Assembly (NCBI GenBank): GCA_033439295.1
Contig: JAVTLE010000003.1
Span: 558,001-622,000 of the forward strand
DNA length: 64,000 nt
DNA from: Deuterostichococcus epilithicus
Lineage: Eukaryota > Chlorophyta > Trebouxiophyceae > Prasiolales > Stichococcaceae
Reading direction: 5' to 3'
The notes under the pieces were generated by a model. It saw nothing but the letters and a program-made list of their open reading frames with translations. It was not told where the DNA came from and ran no database searches. Position numbers and translations under genes: made by a program. Shown here one piece after another: positions 1-10,300 of the stretch (within the stretch, counting starts at the first letter, position 1; every line of letters starts with the position of its first letter).

Positions 1-182
1 GCGGTGCAATGCCCCCTTGAGCGTTGCGCTCGAGCTGTGGCTGCTGTCCCGCTCGCCGACAGAGCTAGCAGCTCAGCAATCCCTGCACGACTGAAGTTCT
101 GCAGACTAAATGTCACCCCTCATGCACCCCATCATCTGTAGCCCAGGGCCCTAGACTCTACATCTGGGGGCGCATGCCGCAG

Positions 183-3100
183 GCCACATGAGGGCGCTGA
201 CGACGCGCGTGGCGCACGTGCTGCCGGTGTCCGACGACGGCGGCTCCACGGCGGAGATCGTGCGCGTGCTGGGCGGCCCGGCGGTCGGCGACATCCGCTC
301 CCGCTGCCTGCGCTTGGCCGACGACAGCAACGAGGAGGCGCGGCCTCCCTTCCTAGCGCCGCTGCTGTGGCTCTGCCACTGCGGCGCCCGCTGCCATGAT
401 GCGAGGCGCCTCGTCTCTGCTGGGGCGCCTGCATGCATGTGAAGTTGTAGGCCTGCAAACACCGCATCCCTGGGAAAGACGCTGCGTTCGTCTTGGCTGG
501 GGCCCGGCACGTCAGCTCCGTCCCGGCATCTCCTGTGACACCAGCGGCGAGGGCGCTGCGTGCTCTGTGGGCAGCAGTCTGCCACAGGCAGCGACCTGCT
601 GCAGGCAGCGCCCGGCTCGGCATGAAAAGTGCCGCACCTTGGCAGGCAGCCGGCACGTCAGGCGCTGACCACGCCTGTCATCCTGCCACAACCGCTCTGT
701 CGTCGCTCTCTCTCATGTCACGTTTGGGGTTTCACATCCGTCCTCGTCCATGCACATGAACATGTCCTCAGCGGTTGCGCTCCACAGGCTCGGGCAGTGA
801 GGGAGCTGCTGGCGTACCGCCTGCACCCGCACGACGCGGCGGCGGCGCGCCGCGAGTGGCACGACCTGGTGGAGGGACAGCACGCGCTGTGGGGCGGCGT
901 GAGCGACCCCTACAAGCACACCATCCGCGCCTTCCTGGTGCACTTCCACTCCGCGATCCTGCGCCACTCGTCGGAGCGGTTCAACTTCCGCAACGGCAGC
1001 GTCGGTGCGCGCAGTTGCTCATGAGGCTGCGGGACCCCGAACCCCACTTGCGCATCCAAGGGCAGCTCTCTTCGTGGCGTGTGACTTGAGAAACAGGTCT
1101 GCATGAGGTTGGCCAGCCAGGCCCGCAGGGGACACAAGCCCAACAGTTGGACTCGGTATCCCCCGAGGCCTGCGTGTGGGACAGGCCTGCTTCCTGGGGT
1201 CGTCACTGCCTGCAGCTTCAGGAAACCATTGCTGTGATACTCCTGATACTCCTGCTACGCAATGGAGGCAGAACATGCTGTAGTGCTCACTCAACAGGCG
1301 ATTTTGTTTCCTGCGCTCCCTGGGAACCGCCATCTTCCCTCCGCAAAAAGAAGTTCTCACATAGATGCGTGCTCAACACTCAGGCAATTTCTTCTTCGCG
1401 GGCGCCCGCCTGTTCCTGCGTTCCCTGGAGGCCGCCATCTTCCTGTTCTCCCGTGTGGCGCGCATCCCGGACGGCTCCGCCGTGCTGCCCGCCATCTGCA
1501 CCGAGGGCGTCATCACCCTCGGCGCCGAGCTGGTGCGATTGCTTGTTGTTACTGTGCCAAAATGGCAAGTCGGTAATTCCTGCCGAGCCGGTGCGGTTCT
1601 TGTCTGTGGCCGGCAGACGCCGGCGGGCAGCTGGGCCACAGGGTCGTGCGGAATGTTGGGCACGCTTCCTGCTGGTCGGTTTTTTGGGGCCTCAGGGCAC
1701 GCTCATTGCGCACTGCGCCGCAGGCCCAGTGTGATGCCCGGTTGCACGAGCGGCAGCACTCGAGTGACACCTCGCGCACCCGGCCTTGGTTCAGCCAGCT
1801 CTCGTGCAGTGGCTCATGCAAGGCTTCGACGCGTGTGTGCGCAGGAGGGGGGCGCGGTGATCCGGGGGCAGAACCAGATATCGCACCCGCCGTGTGCAGC
1901 CGGCACGGTGGACAAATCCACTGGGGGGCCCGCGCTGCCGGCGCCTGTGCGCCGCATCCTCTACCTCTCCTCCGAAGGCACCCAGCAGGTCACGCCCCCA
2001 GTGCCGTGCTGCCCCTCAGCGGGCTCCTGCCTGCTCCTCCGAGCTGCTGCCGGCCCGGCGCTGCCAGGGTGCCCCTGCGCCGCGTCTTTTACCTATCTTC
2101 GGAGGGCACCCAGCGAGCAGCGTCGGGGGCAAACTGCCTCAGATATTGCTGTGTATTCAAGCGCAAACACCTGATCGGTGGCGGTCCAGCACTGCCATCC
2201 TGCCGCAGCTGCGCTGCCTGCAAGGGCGCACGGCTAACGCACGGATCGACAAAGCCATGAGCAGCGTCACTCTGCTGACGGACTGGCAGCTGCCGCCCAG
2301 CGCTGGCGGCTGCTGCACTGCCGCCGCCAACCGGTGAACCTGCTGGCGCAAAGCTAAGCCACGCCTGCCGTCCGCTGCCGGCCCGCAGCCAGGCGACATC
2401 CAAAACACAAACCCAGCCAGAATCCAGCGGATCGACCACACTTTGCAGAACAGGCTCACAGGACAAGCAACGCATCAAAAGAAGTGCACCAAACAGCAGC
2501 CTGAGACAGGGTGGTGACGCCTGCGAACATCTGCTGCCGCAGGAGCACGAGGTGTTCCCACAGCCCAACCCGGCGGTGCTGGCGGAGGTGGGCGCCGCAG
2601 ACGGCGTTGTGTACGCGATGGGCTCACTCTACACCTCCATCTGCCCGCCGCTCGTGCTCGTCGGCGTCGGGTAGCTGTGTATGGATCAGGCATCCAGATG
2701 TTGCGCTTTAGTGCCTTCGCGGGCTGCCGCGCTGTTGATGCAGTCTGTGAGAGCTTTGTGAGACGGTGTCCGCAATCGGCAATGGGGATCAGCGCCCAGC
2801 GGCAGTCCCTCCTGCCTGCCGCGGCGCCAGCGCCTGCGGTGGCAAACCGGCCTGCTTTCGACGGTGACTCGGCGGCTCCGCCCGCTGCAGGGAGGCGATC
2901 GCGGCGCGGCGCGGCGCCCCCAAGCTGCTGCTGCTCAACGGCAGCCACGACCGGGAGACGGGGGCGGTTGCCGGCGGCGAGGGCGGAATGTCCGCTGCCG
3001 ATGTCGCTCTGGCAGTGAGCGCCCCACACAGATTCTCGGTTCTCCAGGGGCAGTGGCCCGCTGCATAGAGTAGTGTGCGCAACAAGAATTCGTGACATGC

Positions 3101-3859
3101 CTGCGGCAGCCTGATCGAGCTGGCACAGCAGGAGTGCCCGCTGGCGAGGCGAACAAAAGGGTCATGGATGTTGGGATGCATGCTGTCTCCTGGTGGCGCC
3201 GCTGAGCAGTTGACTGGTGTTGCACTGCTGCTCTTTTGGCCGCTACATCACACTACTGCACTCTAGAGCCCGAGCAACTGCTGCACCCTCGGCGCTGCGC
3301 AGCGCACCTCCGAGCGCCGTTCCTCTTCCCCTGTCCCCGCAGCTGACGCACGCGCTGAACCGGCGGCACTCGCCGCGCGGCCCCGCCCTGGAGCACCTGC
3401 CCTCGTCTTACATCACCCACATCCTGGCGCCCGCGGGCGGCGCGCTGGCGCTGGACCGCGAGCGCCTCTCCGCGCTCGGGGTGCCGAGCGTCACTGAGGT
3501 GGGGGCCTGCCCGGCAGCGTCGCTCCCACGCACCTGTTGGGTCTGGACGCACGCGCAGCGTGGCTTGCTGCTCTGCGCCTGCTCCCGGGCTGTGTGCAGC
3601 CTGCAGGGCGGAGATCGTGTGGAGTGGAGATGTTGGGGGCCTGTGGCCCGTGCATGGGGCTATCGATCCGACTCCTGGGAATCGATTGAGAAGTTGATCG
3701 AGAACGCGCGGATGGTTGTCGCAGGTGGCCTCGCAGCGTGACGGCGCCGGCAGGGCGGTGTTCGAACCAGACGCCCTTGTCGCTGCCGTCGGCGCAATCC
3801 TTGCCGAGGCAGCCAGCTTGCAGATGGACGGTTCAGCGGCAGCGGCGGCAGCAGGGTGA
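183..3859 (+). CDS. CofD-like / UPF0052 family protein (5' partial)
   Basis: Eight joined exons read in one frame: 183-337, 788-1004, 1384-1532, 1845-1988, 2543-2670, 2891-3014, 3343-3498, 3725-3859, giving 401 residues plus TGA. Diagnostic stretches are VSDDGGSTAEIVRVLGG, GDIRSRCLRLADDS, NGSVGNFFFAGARLF, RGQNQISHP, YLSSEG, VVYAMGSLYTSICP and LLNGSHDRE. These belong to the family of archaeal CofD (2-phospho-L-lactate transferase) and bacterial YvcK. The function of the eukaryotic members is not established, so no reaction is assigned. The usual N-terminal GGTxFN nucleotide-binding motif is missing. Exon 1 opens after an AG acceptor in mid-codon, so at least one 5' exon lies left of the window. 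Intron 1 would use a GC donor (338). Intron 4 holds a second copy of the exon 4 end. Family call is secure; exon 1 donor is less so. Confidence 0.9.
2053..2116 (+). repeat. Second copy of CofD exon 4 end in intron 4 (possible alternative exon)
   Basis: This stretch aligns with 1928-1988, the 3' part of exon 4, about 125 bp upstream. It encodes RRVFYLSSEGTQR where the exon encodes RRILYLSSEGTQQ. Four of the seven codon changes are silent. A CAG acceptor sits just before it, and a GC donor is possible after CGA at its end. Confidence 0.8.
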
Positions 3860-4370
3860 TGGACGTGTGGCATGGGCAGCGGGGGCCGGCGGCGGCGGCG
3901 GCTGCCCATCGGCATGCCCGCAGTCCTTCGGCTGCTGCAGGCCATTACTGCAGCAGCGTCAGCCACAGCGGCGTCGCGTACTGAGCAGCAGAGATGACAA
4001 CACAGAGTGTCCGCACTTCGGGGATGCACATGGTGTGTCTGTGCTTCTAGCTTGTCCCATGTTTGAAAGGATCGACTCTAGACCCCAAAATTGTAGAGTT
4101 GCCTAGGTCGTAAGTGTCGCTGTTGACGATGATCGTGTGGTCTCCTTTTGCCCGGCATACATATGCCAGCGGCAAGCAGAGAACAGACAAACCCAGATCA
4201 TGCAGCGGTAGGAAGCACGGATCTGCTTGCCACACACACTGAAGTGATATGGATCTGCTTACAAGTATTCTGCAGCCGGTCAGAATTCGATCACGTCATC
4301 AACCACTGCCTGCCTATGCGTGTCTCCCAGCTCAGAGGCTGCACAGGCTCTGCTTCTGGAAAGGGGTGGC
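3860..4370. other. Convergent intergenic region between CofD-like gene and Ku80
   Basis: No coding exon was recognised here; it should hold both 3' UTRs. On the minus strand a TGTAA, the usual green-algal polyadenylation signal, lies at 4259-4263, about 110 bp past the Ku80 stop. No TGTAA was seen on the plus strand for the CofD-like gene. Confidence 0.5.
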
Positions 4371-7300
4371 TCAGTCCATGTCTTCGAAGTCGTCCTCTTC
4401 AGTGCCGGCACCCGCCACCTGCGTCTGCTGCGTGCCCTGCATGTCAAAAGAGCACCGCTGAGTCGACGCCCAGCTGACGAGTGGACATGCCAAACGAATC
4501 GAGGGCTCCTGCACTCATCAGCTGTGCAGCTGATGTCCGCAGTCGGCACCGCCATTGGCTGCCAGATCCCATGCGACTCGGCCGTGTGCAAGTCTGCGGT
4601 TCCTGCGCCCTCCACCCAGCTGCTGCGAGTCGATCAACTACGAGTCGATCGACAAGAGTTCGCCAGAACCGGTGTATCAGCATGGATACCTGGACAGCGG
4701 GTGCGTGGTCCTTGAGAAACTTGGCGGCGTCGTTGGCGGTTGCGCCGCTGCCGGGCGCCTCCTCCTCGCTCAGCAGCGTCACGCCCCGCGCCATGACCAT
4801 GGCCCTGCAGGGGTCAGGGTCAGGCCTGAGGGGACGCCGACGCCAGGTCATCATTACTGCAGAGTCGCCTTCGATTCGAGTGCGGCTGGCAGGTGCACCG
4901 TGCCTAAGCTCCTGCCCCGGCAACGTGGAGGTGTGCGGCTGCCGGCCCACTTCGCATGAAGTGCGCATCTGGGAGCGGCTGCACTTGCGCCATGAATTGC
5001 AGGGTGCGTGACCTCCAGGCAGGCACAGGCCGAGCAATGCGCATGCAGGGGCAAAGCCTCCCGATGCACACCGGCTGCAGCGCAATGACGACATTCATCC
5101 CAGGGCGACTGGAGCGTTCCATGCGCGAGAGCCGTCTCGAAAGCGTGGCCTGCGGCACACAATGCCGGTGTCTTGGTGGCCTCGGCAGGACAGGGCAGAA
5201 CAACTGCGGGGCGCACCACCAGGCGGCGCGCTCGGAGTCGGCCTCGAAGTCGGCCGCCAGGCCGCGCAGCGCGGCGTTGAAGGCGGGCGCGTAGTCGCGG
5301 TGCCGGGCGCCGCCCTCCCGCATCTCGTCCAGCGCCGCCAGCGCCTTGTCGTAGTACCTGTCATGCAGAGGCACGAAAAGAAGCCATTATGCTTTTCAGC
5401 GATGTTGTTCCTGGGTTGTGCTTGACGCCGCCCTGATGCGCCGCCAGTGCCTTGTCGTGGTGCGCAGAGCAGACCCATCAGCTGAAGGGTGTTGTGGCAG
5501 GTCCTTCAGCCCGCGAAGCCACAGGCAGGCCGCCAACTGCCAGCCGGCGCGGCGGCGCAGTCGTCCTGCCGGGGCTTGCTCTCCCCGCGGGTCGGTGCCA
5601 TCAGGCCATCTCGTCAGCGGCCTTGACGCATCGGATGCGGGCTTGACAGATGCGGCAGACTCAGAGCAGTGGAGAATTTTGCAAGGGAGCTGCACTGCAG
5701 GCGTCGGGCGACGGCATTGCAACACGGGGAAAGCTCACGGAGACACTGAAGGAGCGAAGGAGCTGGGATCTACAGAAGATGGAGACTCAGGCCGAACCTG
5801 TCACCGATGCTCTTGTTAACGAGCGCCGCAACAACTTTCGGCATGCCGGCAAACGCGGCGTCGTGCCTGCCGTTCTTCAGCATCGCCTTAAAGTCTTCCA
5901 CCGGTGACGCGGTGCTGACAGCCTCCACTTCGGTGCCGGCGTCGGCCTCGGGGTCGAAGGCTGCGCTGCTGGCGGCGCGGCCTAGCAGGCCCTCAGCATC
6001 CGCGCCGCCGTCCTCGCCCGGTCCCGCTTGCGCCTGCATTTCACATCCTATGTACATTTCTGGTGTGGGGCAAACTGGAAGCCAGGAGGTCCGTGGCCCC
6101 CCGTCGGCAGCCGCGCCGTCGACCTCGCCCGCCGCTGCTCACTCGACACCTGCATTATGAAGCCCTGGTGTGGGACACAGCAGGATGCAGGAAGGGGGTG
6201 TGAGTCATCGTTAGGCTCGTCTGCCGCAACTGGCGAAGAGGCTCCTTCGGACCTGACGTGACTCAGCAGGGCCAGAGCTCGCCTGCGACCGCCCCTGCAA
6301 ACACACTGAGATTCAGGCTCATGGCTGCGCTCATGTCCACTGGCAATCGACCGAATATCTGCCACCTTGCCGGAGGCTGGTGTCGAAGGCGCAACAGCAC
6401 CGGATGCGGCTCATGCCTCCCCCCTGCCCCCTCGTGCGGCAACGACGAGGTGGTTCAGCTGGACCTGCCGAGCCAAATTCCGCCTGTCAGGCTTGCGTGC
6501 TCAGGGTCCGTGCACTGCACCTTCTCCGTGATGCTGAAGGCGTCGGGCAGCGCCGCGAGCGCGTCCGCAGCGCCCGCCGGCAGGCCCTGTGCTGGCGGCG
6601 CCGCCTGCCGGCCGGCCCCGGGGCCGGGCTCCGGCACGGGGGCCTCGGAGTCCAGTGCCCGCGCCGCCAGCAGGTCGTACACGCGGTGCAGCGCCGGGTT
6701 GGCAGTACCCTCCGGTTTGAGGAGCTCAGGCTCGCCTGAGTAAGGAAAGGAAGAGCCTGAGCAAGGAAAGGAAGATACCAGAAATCAAGAAGTGCTGCCA
6801 GCAGGCCGTACACCTGGTGCAGCGCGGGTTGATGGTGCCCTCTGGTTGCAGCAGCTCCGGCGCTCCTGAGTTTCTAGACCTGGTGCATCAGGAATGCCGC
6901 CAGCAGGTCATGCATTGCATGCGGTGCCGCATCGGTGGCGCCCTCCGGCCGCAGCAGCTCCGGCTTGCCTAGCTGCACACTCGAGGAGTTCCAGTGTCTC
7001 GGTGCTTCAGAGACAAGGTGGGCAGATGCTGCGTCAGATCAGCCCTTCGTGCTGGCCAGCGCTACCTCGCCTGAGGCGCGCTTTAAGGCCAAGCTAGTTC
7101 TCTTCATATCAGGCGCATCCACATGCCACAAGCCAAGGCAGTGCGAAGCGGCTGCGAGCACGTGCCGAGGTCGCCAGTGCAGCGTGGGTTGACTTGGCGC
7201 TCTGCTCCGTCTGCCCGGCGTCTACAGTGCCTAGGCAGATCAGCAGCAGACCGCCAATATGTCACCGGCATTAGCACCTGACAGCTGCTTTAATGGCAAC

Positions 7301-10300
7301 AGCAGGGCATAGAGCCTGCCCCGACTGAGCTGCTCAACCGCAGGGATTGCAGTAATAGGCTCGTCAGGGGCAGGCGAAGCCGAGATATTTAGCCCGTCAA
7401 AAGCAGGTCTCCCTGTGCATCTGCGGCGCACCTTTGCTGAGGTCCAGCCCCTGAACGAGGCCACGCATGGCCTCCTGCTGCGTCCGCGACGGCTTGTGCC
7501 GCTGGTTCTCCGAGTCGAAGGACTGGAAGGGGAACTGCCGGATGTCCTCCTGCACGGAATTTTGACGCAAGGCTGGTAGAATACTTGCAAAGGGTTCCAG
7601 GCATGACCGACTGCTCTCATGCTCCTGCTCTCACGGCAGCTGCAGACCACTGGTGCAAGTTTGCAGTGGCTGCTTCGGAAGTACCGGGTGCAGAGGCTGC
7701 GGACGGGGCCGCAGTTCCCTTCCAGAGGCGTATCGGGAGCGTCAGAGGCGTCATGCTCAGGCAGCCGCAAGCGTGAAGGGCTGCGACGCTGGCGGCACAG
7801 CGACGGCCCTGTGACAAGCTTGTCGCAAGCTTTTCAATTTGAGCGGCGACAGTGACAACAACGACAGCAGAAGGAGGCGCACAAAGAAGGGCAGCTCGTT
7901 GAGCAGCAGGCAGGCGGGTCGGCCGGGCGCCGCCGGCAGCGGCGAGCCGGCGTGCAGCTTTGGCGGCCCGCTGTCTCGCGGCAGGAAGCGGATGATTGCC
8001 AGCTGCACCAGGCACGACGGCAAGTGCATCATTCACCTGGAGGCGCTGTGACAACAGGTCGCTCACGAGACGGAGCCTCCTCAGCTGCAGCATGCGTCTT
8101 GAACGAAGTGAAGAGGGCCAACGACAGAGGGTGGTAGACCATGTCACATGGGGCGGCAGGTTGTCGCAGGTGATGGCTGGTCACAGCAGTGGGAAGTCAG
8201 CACAAATGCAACACTCCCCTTCCCCATCCTCCACCCCATCCTCGACTCGCACACCTGGTTGCTGTTGCGGCTCATGGCGGCGACGAGCGCTGACATGGCC
8301 AGTTGTGCCTTCTCGTCCGCTTTGTTGGGGACTACGATCCACACGTCCTGCAACACGGATCCAGGCAAGTGTGTGCCTACACGTTGTTCCAGCGCCCGTG
8401 AGCAGGGCGCACCTCTCCGTCTGGAATCGCTCCTGGCCGACGCCGCCCGCATGCCGGCATTGGAGCACGGCGGCTGCCGGCCGGGCTGTTGCCCCTCTAA
8501 GTCGCTCACGCAGCGGAGTGGGCTGCTGCATGTTCCGACGACAGGAAGACCAAACGATTCTTCGACGAGGATCCTCTCCAGGCACCTGGACTCGGGGCAA
8601 GCGCAATTCACCCGGGGTTCTGCCCGGAACCCTCTGCCTGGAAACCCCATACCTTCATGTAGTGATGGCGCGGCACGGCGGGCGCGTCCGGGTCGTTGTT
8701 GACAAAGCCCAGCAGCTGCATGCCCTTGGTCGCGGGGAACTTGAGCATTGGCAATCTCTCCTTTGACACGGGCACCAGCTGGGAGCCGTACTGCAGGGGG
8801 AAGACAACAGAAACAGAGCCGTCAGACCGGTGAGTGCGCCTCGCCTGTGTAGCCTACCAGGAATCCTCGGCAGCTGGCTGGCATGCATTCGTTCAGATTG
8901 CATTGCATCACAAGTACCTAGCTTCGTTCGCCCGCAAGCCGCTCGGGAGAGGCGGAGGCTGGAGGAGGTAGCGGAAGGAGCATGGCATGCTGAGTATGCC
9001 TTGATGTGTCCCTCGACAAGGCCGACCTTGCCTGGGTCGGCTACAGCCTTGCAATCGGCACCCTTTCACCTCTCTCGGAAAATGATGAATGCGGGAGGCG
9101 ATGCAGGTAGCCTAAACCCCTGACCTCTCAATCCTAAACTCTCAATCAAAAGCTGGTGTGGCGAGATGCGCTCGTCACGGGGGGACGACCTTGTCCGCGT
9201 CCGCACCGCCCACTGACGAGCGCCTGCACTCTCGACTCTGAAACCCCGGCAGGAGCAGTGGAAGCAGCGTGGCCCACCTGGAACGCCACGACTCTTTCAT
9301 CGGGCACAACGACCTTGTCCGGGTCCGCCACGTGCTTGTACTCAGTGTCCCGCTTGACGGTGTGCGTTGCGGCATCGCCCCGCCCCCGGTCCGACCACTT
9401 GCCCAGGGACGGCGGTTTCTCCGCTGCCACCTTCTTCACGACCTGCACGGCGGACGGAGAGCTGCTGGGTGTGCACCCCGTCGTGCATAGTGGTGCCTGC
9501 CGTGCGAACTCAGCGTTGGCATCATGCGTGCGGCGGTGCGTGTGGAGGCCCCCTGCAGGGCAGTACATGCCGTGCCTGTTTGCAACGCAGGCTGGCGGGC
9601 TATCAGCCAGAACCAGGCCGCATGCTGGCTGCCATGCTCGTGCATCCAACCCTTGTTTGAGGTTTAGGGTTCGTTGACGAACAACTGGCGGCTGTGGGTG
9701 ATGGCGTATTCCATGGCTTTGTCGCAGCATCTCCAGTTGCAGGGTTCCGGACACACTGCAGCCCAACACGCCGCATGTTGTGCAGCGGACCCAGAGGATT
9801 ATTGCCGCAATGCCGTTTGCGCGCACCTTGACGCCGATCTTCATGAGGTTGCCGATGTCGAGCGTGCCACTGAAGTATGCCTGGGGTGACGTCTCCTTCA
9901 GCCTGAGCGGAGGGCAGGCAACTTCTCTCGTCGACACCATGGTTCACGTTGTGACCTCACCCGTTTCACAGCAAGACAATCCAATCCGCCGCAATGCAGA
10001 TTGTGGCTGAATATCTGAACTGCTGGCCGGCACAGCGTCTGACAGCGGAGCAGCAGGACATCCAACCTGGACCTCCCTCACGCCCACACGAATGCTACCA
10101 GGCAACAGCAGCAACAGTCGGGTCAGATCGCGGCACCTGAAGGCCGTGCGCAGCTCGACCGGGTCCTGGATGCTGCGCAGCTTGTGGCGCACCTCTTGCA
10201 GCACCTGTCCCAAATTCCACAGCACAGAGGTCGTACGATTGCCGCGCGGACGGCTGCTCGCATCATCTGACCTTCTGCATCGTACCGAGCGCCATCACAG

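Noticed and set aside
1-182. A first CofD exon inside the window
   Set aside because: None of the frames shows the expected GGT nucleotide-binding motif; the sequence reads as intron ending at the AG at 181-182.
2677-3018. Plus-strand open frame across 2677-3018 as an independent small gene
   Set aside because: It spans CofD intron 5 and exon 6 in another frame; exon 6 has a clear family match in its own frame.
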